Of a stretch of 64,000 nucleotides of DNA, positions 27,024-35,389 are shown piece by piece. The DNA is taken from positions 1 through 64,000 of the forward strand of contig JANQGY010000010.1 in the NCBI GenBank assembly GCA_028282845.1. The letters run 5' to 3'. Position 1 is the stretch's first letter. Every line of letters starts with the position of its first letter. Below the pieces are notes generated by a model, which saw nothing but the letters and a program-made list of their open reading frames with translations, was not told the DNA's origin and ran no database searches. This DNA is from a bacterium (GTDB lineage: Bacteria; Fidelibacterota; Marinisomatia; Marinisomatales; JAHJCW01). Both the position numbers and the translations under genes were made by a program.

Positions 27024-28276
27024 TGTCAGATTCAACTACCCAAAGAATATTAGGCTACAAATGTGTCGGATGTGGAAAAGAATATCCGCTTGAACCTTTC
27101 ATATATCAATGTCCTGACTGCAACAGCAACTTGGATATTTTATATAATTATGAACTTATCAGGGATATTTGGTCGGTTGACGAGCTAAAGAAATTCCCAT
27201 ACAAATCATTATGGCGCTATCACCCGCTTTTACCGGTTGAAAATCCACCGGAGAATTTGTCAATGCAAAGCGGCGGCACCCCCCTCCTTTCTTTTCCGCA
27301 AATTCAAACTGAAATCGGAAAAATAAATTTGTATGTCAAGGATGATACGAGGAATCCTTCGGGTTCACTCAAAGATCGGGCAACCGAGATTGGCATTCGC
27401 CATGCCGATGAACTTGGCCAAGATACGATCGTCGCCGCCTCAACCGGCAATGCGGCGGCATCGTTGGCAGCACTTGCGGCATTCTACGAGAAGAAGGCAG
27501 TGATCTTAGCCCCTGCTTCAGCTCCGCCTGCCAAACTAACCCAAATATTACAATATAATGCTTTACTTTATCCGGTTGAGGGAACCTACGATGACGCCTT
27601 TGATCTCTCTATGTTGGTAGCCGAAGCCAATAAATGGTATTCGCGCAGTACCGGAATTAATCCGGTTCTTGCCGAAGGGAAAAAGACGGTGGGTTTGGAA
27701 ATCGCTGAACAAATGAATTGGCAGATTCCTGACAAAATATTTGTACCAACCGGAGACGGCTGCATAATTGCAGGAGTGCATAAAGCTTTCCTCGATTTAG
27801 TTCGTTTGGGGTGGACTTCAAAATTACCACAATTGATCGCTGTACAGGCGGAAGGATCTCCGGCAATTGTCAACGCTCTCGATTCCGGTAAACCGATGGA
27901 AAAAGTCCGATCGGACACGGTTGCGGATAGTATTTCGGTTGATCTACCACGCGACGGAGAAAAGGCAATTAAAGCCATAAAAGAGTCGAAAGGATTTGCA
28001 ATCGCCGTATCAGATGATGAGATATTGACAGCACAATATCGTCTATCGAAAAATACCGGTATTTTTGCTGAACCGGCAGCGGCGGCTTCCATGGCGGGAT
28101 TCCTGAAAGCGATGCGGCTTGGAAAAGTTTTTGAAGGTGAGTCAATTGTGATTTTGGCTTCCGGCAGCGGACTCAAAGATGTTCCCGCCGCCCAACAAAA
28201 AATTGAGATTCCAAAGGCGCAGCCCAAGAATTTGGAGAGTTTTCTTACTTTTTGTAAAGAGCATCAATCAAAGTAA
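27023..28276 (+). CDS. Threonine synthase-like PLP enzyme with zinc ribbon
   Basis: The 417 residues open with a zinc ribbon (CVGCGKEYP, CPDCNSN), followed by the PLP lysine in NPSGSLKDRATE, the phosphate loop STGNAAASLAALAAF and a serine-rich C-terminal cofactor site (LASGSGLKD). This is the ThrC pattern. Threonine synthesis is possible, but no other threonine genes are near and the gene is wedged between the YgeW/PLP pair and the FeS subunit with one-base overlaps on both sides, suggesting a reaction in purine catabolism, such as ammonia elimination from diaminopropionate (inference). Confidence 0.75.
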   Translation: MSDSTTQRILGYKCVGCGKEYPLEPFIYQCPDCNSNLDILYNYELIRDIWSVDELKKFPYKSLWRYHPLLPVENPPENLSMQSGGTPLLSFPQIQTEIGKINLYVKDDTRNPSGSLKDRATEIGIRHADELGQDTIVAASTGNAAASLAALAAFYEKKAVILAPASAPPAKLTQILQYNALLYPVEGTYDDAFDLSMLVAEANKWYSRSTGINPVLAEGKKTVGLEIAEQMNWQIPDKIFVPTGDGCIIAGVHKAFLDLVRLGWTSKLPQLIAVQAEGSPAIVNALDSGKPMEKVRSDTVADSISVDLPRDGEKAIKAIKESKGFAIAVSDDEILTAQYRLSKNTGIFAEPAAAASMAGFLKAMRLGKVFEGESIVILASGSGLKDVPAAQQKIEIPKAQPKNLESFLTFCKEHQSK

Positions 28277-28761
28277 TGCTTGTTTCAGAAAATCAAGATT
28301 TTCAAAATATATCAGTTATTGTTAATGGTCAAAATGTAGATAAAAAAATCCGCACTCACCTTCGTTTATTAGACTTTCTAAGAAATGAACTGAATTTAAC
28401 CGGCGCCAAAGAAGTCTGCGCCGAGGGCGAATGTGGAGCCTGTACCGTAATAATGGATGGTAAAATCGTTAATTCCTGTTTGGTTTTGGCAGTTGAAGCT
28501 GATGGTGCAGAAATAACTACGATCGAAGGCGTCAGTAAAGCCGATCAATTATCAAAGCTGCAACAAGCCTTCGTTGACTACCATTCGGTACAATGCGGCT
28601 ATTGCATTCCGGGGATGATCTTAGCAGGAGAACAATTAATAAAAGATAGCCCAGAAGCATCTATTGAGGAAATTAAATATGGCATATCAGGAAATATTTG
28701 CCGTTGTACCGGCTATACCAAAATTATTGATGCTGTCGCGTCCATCACTCAGAAAGGTTAG
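28276..28761 (+). CDS. Mo-hydroxylase 2Fe-2S subunit (intact)
   Basis: The 161 residues carry both [2Fe-2S] sites: C48, C53, C56 and C68 for the plant-type ferredoxin domain, and C107, C110, C142 and C144 for the helical domain (QCGYCIPG, ICRCTGY). It should relay electrons from the Mo centre to the FAD subunit or to YgfK. The start overlaps the upstream stop (TAATG) and the FAD gene begins immediately after it. It is the natural partner of the subunit at 18865-21198. Confidence 0.92.
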   Translation: MLVSENQDFQNISVIVNGQNVDKKIRTHLRLLDFLRNELNLTGAKEVCAEGECGACTVIMDGKIVNSCLVLAVEADGAEITTIEGVSKADQLSKLQQAFVDYHSVQCGYCIPGMILAGEQLIKDSPEASIEEIKYGISGNICRCTGYTKIIDAVASITQKG

Positions 28762-29544
28762 ATGCAGTATTACCGACCAAATTCGTTAGAAGAATATTTT
28801 AATGTAATAGACTCTCAGACGCTCTATGCCGGTGGGACCGATTTAATTCCGCGTTATGAAAGAGGTGAAATACTTCCTCAATCAATAATTGATTTGAAGA
28901 GGCTGCCTGAACTGCAGGGCATTCAGGAAATTCAAAATAGTTTGGAAATTGGGGCTGCCGTAACAATTGAAGAAATAAAAAACAGTGAACTGCTAACCTC
29001 AAAATACCAAGCATTACAAGAGTCAAGCATAGATTTTGGCAGCGTACAAATTCGCAATCGCGCAACAATTGGCGGGAATATCTGCAATGCTTCTCCCGCC
29101 GGCGACACCCTGTCACCACTTTATGCTTTTGATGCCAAGTTATTACTGACCAATAAAAATGGTCATCGTCTAATTAATATCGAAGATTTTATTTTTGGTC
29201 CCGGCAAAATAAACCTTGAAGAAGGTGAATTGCTGCAAAAAATATTGATCCCTAAAACCAAAACAAAATCAGTATTTTATAAGTTGGGATTGCGCGAGGC
29301 AATGGCAATTTCCGTAATAAATTTTGCAATTGTTCATGATAAAAATGAACTAACTATTGCCGTTGGTGCGGTGGCTCCAACTGTTTTGAAATTTAGCGGA
29401 TTGACAGGATTAACAATCGAAGATATTATATCAGGAATTGATCAAACAATTTCACCCATTGATGACATCCGCGGAACTGCCGATTACCGCAGGAAAGTAT
29501 TAAGAAATATGTTAGCGTATGAATTATCTAAAATTATTGATTGA
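28762..29544 (+). CDS. Mo-hydroxylase FAD-binding subunit (intact)
   Basis: The 260 residues show the FAD-binding signatures YAGGTDLIPRYE (residues 22-33) and QIRNRATIGGNICNASPAGD, which hold the isoalloxazine and pyrophosphate in the CO-dehydrogenase/xanthine-dehydrogenase medium-subunit family. It should pass electrons between the FeS subunit and NAD(P) or another carrier. It abuts the FeS gene, and YgfK starts 3 bp downstream. Compare the degenerate homologue at 34200-34952. Confidence 0.9.
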   Translation: MQYYRPNSLEEYFNVIDSQTLYAGGTDLIPRYERGEILPQSIIDLKRLPELQGIQEIQNSLEIGAAVTIEEIKNSELLTSKYQALQESSIDFGSVQIRNRATIGGNICNASPAGDTLSPLYAFDAKLLLTNKNGHRLINIEDFIFGPGKINLEEGELLQKILIPKTKTKSVFYKLGLREAMAISVINFAIVHDKNELTIAVGAVAPTVLKFSGLTGLTIEDIISGIDQTISPIDDIRGTADYRRKVLRNMLAYELSKIID

Positions 29545-29546
29545 AT

Positions 29547-32500
29547 ATGTCTGATAAACTATATCCAATATCATTGCGGAAATTGCTTACTTGGATTTTA
29601 GAAGAAGAAAAGCAAGGCAAATTATTTGGATATTATAAGGAATTATTTTTTCAGCCGAGTAACTCTGATCCGTTTAAAATGGAACGGTACGGTCAAATAT
29701 TAGAAACGCCGATCGGCGTTGCCGCCGGACCGCATACGCAACTATCACATAACATAATTTTAGCGTGGTTATTCGGGGCGCGTTATATGGAGTTAAAGAC
29801 CGTCCAAACATTGGATGAGATCGAGGTTGCCAAGCCCTGCATTGATATGACCGATGAAGGCTATAATTGTGAATGGTCGCAGGAATTAAAGATCCGTCAA
29901 TCGTTCAACGAATATTTAAACGCCTGGATAATCATCCATCTCCTCCAAGATAAGTTCGGATGGGACGATTCAAACGGATTAGGCTGTATCTTTAATATGA
30001 GCGTGGGCTATGATCTAAAAGGTATCCAGAATGCCAATGTTCAGGAATTTTTTGATTTGATGGATGACTGTTCAGAACTATTGAACAATAAAATTGAAAG
30101 TATAGCCGGGCTTTATCCCAAAATTAAAGATATTAATATTCCAAATCGTATTACCGACAATATCACATTATCAACAATGCACGGTTGCCCGCCGGACGAA
30201 ATTGAAAAAATCGGAAAATATTTGATTGAAGAACGAAATTTACACACTGCTATTAAACTGAATCCTACCCTGCTCGGACCGGATTTGCTCCGGCAAATTC
30301 TAAACGAAAAATTAAAATTTTCTGATGTTATTGTACCGGATGAAGCCTTTGAGCACGATCTCAAATATGAAGATGCAATTCCTTTGATCAAGAACTTGGC
30401 TCATTCTGCAAAACAGCACAAAGTTGATTTTGGTTTGAAACTCACCAATACTTTGGAGGTGCTTAACACTAAACAGATTTTGCCGGAAAAGGAAGCAACC
30501 AATTATCTGAGTGGCAGGGCTCTCCACCCGATCAGTATTAATCTTGCCGCACAATTGCAGAAAGATTTTGACGGGCATTTAGATATTTCTTTTTCCGCCG
30601 GAGCCGATGCTTTCAACGTAGCAAATATATTGTCCTGCAATATTAAACCGGTAACCACCTGTACTGATGTATTAAAACCCGGCGGTTTCGGAAGATTGCG
30701 GCAATATCTGACAAACATTACGGAAACTTTTCAACAAACCGGCGTAACTAATATAGAAGAGTTCATCACAAAATCAGCAGACAAATCCTCAGTTATAGAA
30801 GCGGGACTGTTAAATTTGATCAATTATGCCGATGCCGTTTTAGAAAATCCGGCCTACCAAAACAATTTTAACGAATTTGAAAATATCAAAACCGATCGAA
30901 AATTAACTGAATTTGATTGTATTGAAGCACCCTGCATCGGTCATTGCGCAACCAATCAGCAGATTCCGCAATATATATATCATACCGCCCAAGGGGAGTT
31001 TGATAAGGCTTTGGACGTAATTCTCGATACTAATGCTTTGCCGGGCATTACCGGCGCGGTTTGCGATCAACTTTGTGCTGTTAAATGCACGCGCAATAAT
31101 TATGATAATCCGTTATTGATACGTGACATAAAACGCTTTGCCACGGAACACAGCGCTTCAACCAAAAAAAGTAATCAGAACACAGATCTTAAGATTGCTA
31201 TAATTGGCGCCGGGCCCGCCGGATTATCAGCAGCCTATTTTTTATCAATAGCGGGCTGTAAGGTTGAGATATTTGAAGCCAAAGATTTCTCCGGCGGAAT
31301 GGTATCGTCTTCAATTCCAAAGTTCAGATTAAATGATAATGTATATCTGAACGATTTGGCAAGGATCGAAACATTGGGAATTCAGTTTCATTACAATACA
31401 AAGATTGACAAAGAAACGTTTAGCCGATTACAGGAAGAATACGATTATGTATTTATCGGAACGGGAGCACAAAAAAATAAAAAATTAAATATTTGCGGTG
31501 AAAATCTTGAGAATGTGATCGAGCCAATTAAATTTTTATCGAATGTAAAACAAAATAAAAAGTTTACGTTAGGTAACAATGTAGCGATTATCGGCGGCGG
31601 TAACACTGCAATGGATGCCGCCCGCACTGCCAAACGGATAGTTGGTGAAACCGGAAAAGTCACAATTCTATACCGCCGAACGCGCAAAGAAATGCCGGCT
31701 GAAGATGCTGAAATACAAGCAGCTTTGGACGAAGGAATTGAATTACAAGAATTAATTTCACCGTTGAAGATCAATGGGAATGGAAGAGTTGAATCACTTA
31801 CTTGTCAACGCATGAAACTTGGCAAAACCGATGAATCAGGAAGAGCGAAGCCGGTTGTTATTCCGAATTCTGATTTTGAGATTAAGGTAGATTCAATTAT
31901 TCCGGCAATCGGACAGGATGTGATCCTTGATTTTATTGATATTGATGATTTTAAAATAGATCCTATTACTTTTAAAACCAATCTTGCTAACGTTTACGCC
32001 GGTGGCGATGCTGTCCGTGGTGCCGCAACGGTAGTCGAAGCCGTGGGTGACGGCCAAGAAGCTGCAAAAAATATCCTTGCGGACACAAAACTATCAGAAC
32101 AAAGATATGATAAAAATGTAACTGATTTTGAAATACAGGAAAAAATCATCAGGCGTAAATACGGAATTCCCGTTCCAAAATATTCTGATAATAATGGTTT
32201 AAATTTTGACTTGATTCACCGCACAATGACCGAAGCAGAAGTTATCAAAGAAGCTAATCGCTGTTTATACTGCGATGAAGTTTGCAGCATGTGTGTTTAC
32301 GTATGTCCGAATCTTTCTAATATGTCATTTAAAGCCGATCAATTAAATGCAATTGTTCAAACTGTTGAACAAAAGAACGAAAGCATCGCAATAAGCGACA
32401 TCGAAACTAAAAGTTTCGATCAAACTACTCAGATAATTAATATTGCCGATTTTTGTAATGAATGCGGGAATTGCACTACTTTTTGTCCTACTGACGGCGA

Positions 32501-32813
32501 ACCTTACCGGACAAAACCTCATTTTTTCTTGAGTGCCGAAAGTTTTTTAGCGGAAGATGAAGGATACTTATTGGAATCGGAATATCTGAAATATAAAGCC
32601 AATGGTCAAATTGAAATTATGAAAATCGAAGATGACCATTTACTTTACTCAAATGAAAAATTATCAGCAATTTTTGATCGTTCAAATATGAGAATTAAAG
32701 TTCTGCACTCTAAAGTCAAGGATGACTATGCATGGAATAGTTCATCGGCTGTTATTATGGGTTATTTATTATTAAATTTGCCAAAAGAAGCACTGTTTAG
32801 AACTGATGCCTAA
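29547..32813 (+). CDS. ygfK: YgfK-type multidomain Fe-S/flavin oxidoreductase
   Basis: About 1,088 residues from the ATG at 29547; an in-frame TTG at 29541 overlapping the upstream stop is less likely. An N-terminal dihydroorotate/dihydropyrimidine-dehydrogenase-like barrel (GVAAGPHTQLSHN; STMHGCPPDEIE) is followed by an FeS-rich linker (APCIGHCATNQQIP), a FAD domain (AIIGAGPAGLSAAYFL), an NAD(P) site (VAIIGGGNTAMDAA) and two C-terminal ferredoxin-like clusters (CLYCDEVCSMCVYVC; CNECGNCTTFCP). YgfK is named a putative selenate reductase subunit in E. coli, but in these clusters an electron-carrier or purine-reducing role is more likely. Confidence 0.92.
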   Translation: MSDKLYPISLRKLLTWILEEEKQGKLFGYYKELFFQPSNSDPFKMERYGQILETPIGVAAGPHTQLSHNIILAWLFGARYMELKTVQTLDEIEVAKPCIDMTDEGYNCEWSQELKIRQSFNEYLNAWIIIHLLQDKFGWDDSNGLGCIFNMSVGYDLKGIQNANVQEFFDLMDDCSELLNNKIESIAGLYPKIKDINIPNRITDNITLSTMHGCPPDEIEKIGKYLIEERNLHTAIKLNPTLLGPDLLRQILNEKLKFSDVIVPDEAFEHDLKYEDAIPLIKNLAHSAKQHKVDFGLKLTNTLEVLNTKQILPEKEATNYLSGRALHPISINLAAQLQKDFDGHLDISFSAGADAFNVANILSCNIKPVTTCTDVLKPGGFGRLRQYLTNITETFQQTGVTNIEEFITKSADKSSVIEAGLLNLINYADAVLENPAYQNNFNEFENIKTDRKLTEFDCIEAPCIGHCATNQQIPQYIYHTAQGEFDKALDVILDTNALPGITGAVCDQLCAVKCTRNNYDNPLLIRDIKRFATEHSASTKKSNQNTDLKIAIIGAGPAGLSAAYFLSIAGCKVEIFEAKDFSGGMVSSSIPKFRLNDNVYLNDLARIETLGIQFHYNTKIDKETFSRLQEEYDYVFIGTGAQKNKKLNICGENLENVIEPIKFLSNVKQNKKFTLGNNVAIIGGGNTAMDAARTAKRIVGETGKVTILYRRTRKEMPAEDAEIQAALDEGIELQELISPLKINGNGRVESLTCQRMKLGKTDESGRAKPVVIPNSDFEIKVDSIIPAIGQDVILDFIDIDDFKIDPITFKTNLANVYAGGDAVRGAATVVEAVGDGQEAAKNILADTKLSEQRYDKNVTDFEIQEKIIRRKYGIPVPKYSDNNGLNFDLIHRTMTEAEVIKEANRCLYCDEVCSMCVYVCPNLSNMSFKADQLNAIVQTVEQKNESIAISDIETKSFDQTTQIINIADFCNECGNCTTFCPTDGEPYRTKPHFFLSAESFLAEDEGYLLESEYLKYKANGQIEIMKIEDDHLLYSNEKLSAIFDRSNMRIKVLHSKVKDDYAWNSSSAVIMGYLLLNLPKEALFRTDA

Positions 32814-34200
32814 AATACTAATTAAGAATCCGCTATTAATTGCTACAATGGATGATAACCAAACGGAAATTTCCAATGGTAATATATTAATTGAGAATGA
32901 CAAGATCATAGCAATTGGATCTGCGATAGCTGATACCGTATCCGATGAAGTCATTGATGCTAAAAATATGGTTGTGGTTCCGGGATTTATAAATACACAT
33001 CACCATTTTTACCAAACGCTGACACGGAACATTCCGAAAATGCAAAATTCAAAGCTTTTTCCGTGGTTGGTTAATCATTATGAAATATGGCGCGAATTAA
33101 CCGAAGAAGGCGTTGACATCAGTACCAAAACAGCGATTGCGGAATTGATGCTTTCGGGAACTACGACAACTTCCGACCATCTTTACCTTTTTCCGCAGAA
33201 CGCATCACCTTATTTGATAGATACAGAAATTGAAGCTGCACAAGAAATGGGTATCAGGTTCTACCCTACACGCGGCTCAATGTCGCTCGGAAAACCACAG
33301 GGTGGTTTACCACCGATTGATGTCATCCAATCCGAAGAAGAAATTCAAGAAGATACCGAGCGGTTAATCAATAAATATCATGATGAATCAATAGGCTCGA
33401 TGCTACGCATCGCTTTAGCACCTTGTTCGCCGTTTTCGGTCACACCGGAATTAATGAGACAAACTGCTGATTATGCCAAAGCTAATGGTTTGCTGATCCA
33501 TACCCATTTAGCCGAGACACAGGACGAAGAAGATTTTTGTTTGGAAAAATTCAGCAAACGTCCGGTAGATTATATTGAATCATTGGGGTGGTTGGGGAAA
33601 AATTCGTGGTTCGCCCACACTGTAGTTCTAAATGATGCTGAAATTCAAAAAATGGGCAACATAGGCTGCGGGTGTTCACATTGTCCGTCTTCCAATATGC
33701 GTTTAGGCTCGGGAATTGCGCGTATCAAGGAATTAATTGAACATAATGTCAACGTAAGCTTAGCAGTTGATGGCAGTGCCAGTAATGATTCAAGTAATAT
33801 GTTAAGTGAGCTGCGCAATGCTTTATTATTATCCCGCTTACGCGATGAGCAATATTGGTTGTCAGCACGCGAGGTACTGTGGATGGCAACGCGCGGTGGC
33901 GCTGCGACATTGGGTCGTAATGACATCGGTCAAATAGCAATCGGCAAGCAAGCCGATATTGCCATATTCTCGGTTGACTCATTGGAATATGCCGGCGGAT
34001 TATCGGATCCATTAGCAGCATTATTATTCAGCGTGCGCATGGCGCCGGTGGATTATCTTATCGTAAATGGAAAAATCAAAATTGGGAACGGTAAACTTGA
34101 TTTCGATCAAAATAAGCATATTCAAGAGCATAATCGAATTGCGGATAAAATGCTCAATGAAGCTATCAAAAATTCAGGAATTGATTTCTTAAAACAATAA
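32806..34200 (+). CDS. 8-oxoguanine deaminase-like amidohydrolase
   Basis: The 464 residues show NTHHHFYQTLTRN (HxH plus the hydroxyatrazine-hydrolase-like context), LIHTHLAETQDEEDF, FAHTVVLND and AVDGSASNDSSNM (metal Asp). This is the guanine/8-oxoguanine deaminase branch that includes the atrazine-degrading hydrolases. It would turn 8-oxoguanine into urate or a related aminopurine into its keto form, feeding the dehydrogenases beside it. It overlaps ygfK by 8 bp and the next gene by one base. Confidence 0.85.
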   Translation: MPKILIKNPLLIATMDDNQTEISNGNILIENDKIIAIGSAIADTVSDEVIDAKNMVVVPGFINTHHHFYQTLTRNIPKMQNSKLFPWLVNHYEIWRELTEEGVDISTKTAIAELMLSGTTTTSDHLYLFPQNASPYLIDTEIEAAQEMGIRFYPTRGSMSLGKPQGGLPPIDVIQSEEEIQEDTERLINKYHDESIGSMLRIALAPCSPFSVTPELMRQTADYAKANGLLIHTHLAETQDEEDFCLEKFSKRPVDYIESLGWLGKNSWFAHTVVLNDAEIQKMGNIGCGCSHCPSSNMRLGSGIARIKELIEHNVNVSLAVDGSASNDSSNMLSELRNALLLSRLRDEQYWLSAREVLWMATRGGAATLGRNDIGQIAIGKQADIAIFSVDSLEYAGGLSDPLAALLFSVRMAPVDYLIVNGKIKIGNGKLDFDQNKHIQEHNRIADKMLNEAIKNSGIDFLKQ

Positions 34201-34952
34201 TGTGGTCATCAATAAAAAAGATCATCATTCCTGCTTCCTTCGAAGAAGCTATTAATAAAAAAACTAATTCGGCTGTTTTTTACGGTGGCGGGACATATTT
34301 AGTATCCAATAAAGATGAAAAAATTGACACGCTCATTGATATTAATAGTCTAATTGACAAATCAATTAAAGTTGATAAAAATTCACTGACTATTGGATCG
34401 GGGGTTGCAGTGCAGGAAATTGCTAATGATGAAGAAATGTTTAATAAACTTTCTATGGCAGCCAAATATTCTAACTTTTCAAAAAATATCCGTAATCAAC
34501 GTACCATTGGCGGAGAAATTGCCCAAAAGAATATCCGGTCTGACCTATTCACTTTTTTGGTGGCATTGAATCCACTGCTTGAGATCAGGAATCCTGCCAA
34601 GATAATGATCAAGCTAAGAGAATGGAACGGAAAAGGTATAATTAATAAAATTTTAATTAGTATAACTGATCTAAAATCTTCAGGATTTGAGAGATACTCA
34701 GTTTTAGAATCGGCACCGGCATTCCTTATAGTTGCCGTAGTTCGTAAAGCACTGGAATTGGATTTTGTAATATCCGGCAAAGCTGATAAAATTTACGGAC
34801 ATACAATGCAATTGTCAGAGTTCAGCAAAAATAGTATTCACAGTATAATTGATAACTCTGCAAAACATTTTAGCAACGATCAATATGGATCAGTTGAGTA
34901 TAAAGCATCGCTAATAGCGACCGGAATTAAAAGAGCGGTGGAACAAATATGA
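34200..34952 (+). CDS. Second Mo-hydroxylase FAD-type subunit, degenerate FAD motifs
   Basis: The 250 residues align in layout with the subunit at 28762: FYGGGTYLVSN stands for A-G-G-T-D-L, and NIRNQRTIGGEIAQKNIRSD stands for Q-I-R-N-x-A-T-I-G-G-N-x2-N-A-S-P-A-G-D. The RN and TIGG are kept, but the aspartate of GGTD and the SPAGD segment are lost. FAD binding may be weak or absent. It is translationally coupled to both neighbours (TAATG upstream, ATGA downstream), so it is under selection as part of the second trio rather than decaying. It may serve as an assembly or allosteric subunit (inference). Confidence 0.8.
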   Translation: MWSSIKKIIIPASFEEAINKKTNSAVFYGGGTYLVSNKDEKIDTLIDINSLIDKSIKVDKNSLTIGSGVAVQEIANDEEMFNKLSMAAKYSNFSKNIRNQRTIGGEIAQKNIRSDLFTFLVALNPLLEIRNPAKIMIKLREWNGKGIINKILISITDLKSSGFERYSVLESAPAFLIVAVVRKALELDFVISGKADKIYGHTMQLSEFSKNSIHSIIDNSAKHFSNDQYGSVEYKASLIATGIKRAVEQI

Positions 34953-35389
34953 AAATAAAATTCACCTTGAATAATAAGACGATCGAAACCGAAATCGTTC
35001 CCGGACAGACATTATTTGAATATCTTCGTGAAAATGGCGCTTACAGTGTGAAATACGGCAGCGACCAAGGTGAGAGCGGCTCCGATACTGTTCTGATCAA
35101 TGGAAAGGCGCAAAATTCTAGTTTAATGTTGATCCATAGCGTAAATAATTGTGTGGTTGAAACAATTGAATCATTTAAAGACAACGAACGCTTGCAAAAA
35201 TTGCAAAATGTTTTTTTAGATGTGGGAGCTGTACAAAGTGGCTACAACGCTCCTGCTATGCTTCTATCAATTGAGGCATTATACCGTGAAAACGATAATC
35301 CTACCGAACCTGAAATAAGAGAGGCATTATCCGGAGTTCTGTGTCGTGAGACCGGCTACGTTAAACCAGTAAAAGGCGCTAAACTGTGA
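34949..35389 (+). CDS. Second Mo-hydroxylase FeS-type subunit lacking cluster cysteines
   Basis: The 146 residues keep the whole fold of the 2Fe-2S subunit but not its ligands. GSDQGESGSDTV (38-48) replaces G-C-x4-C-G-x-C-T-V, N-S-S58 replaces N-S-C, QSGYN (96-100) replaces Q-C-G-Y-C, and LCRETGY replaces I-C-R-C-T-G-Y. Only C132 of the eight expected cysteines remains. The open frame is intact, and the substitutions are mainly Ser, Asn, Asp and Glu, polar and fold-preserving. It therefore cannot hold either [2Fe-2S] cluster but probably still binds the Mo and FAD-type subunits. It is coupled by 4-bp overlaps on both sides. Confidence 0.9.
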   Translation: MKIKFTLNNKTIETEIVPGQTLFEYLRENGAYSVKYGSDQGESGSDTVLINGKAQNSSLMLIHSVNNCVVETIESFKDNERLQKLQNVFLDVGAVQSGYNAPAMLLSIEALYRENDNPTEPEIREALSGVLCRETGYVKPVKGAKL

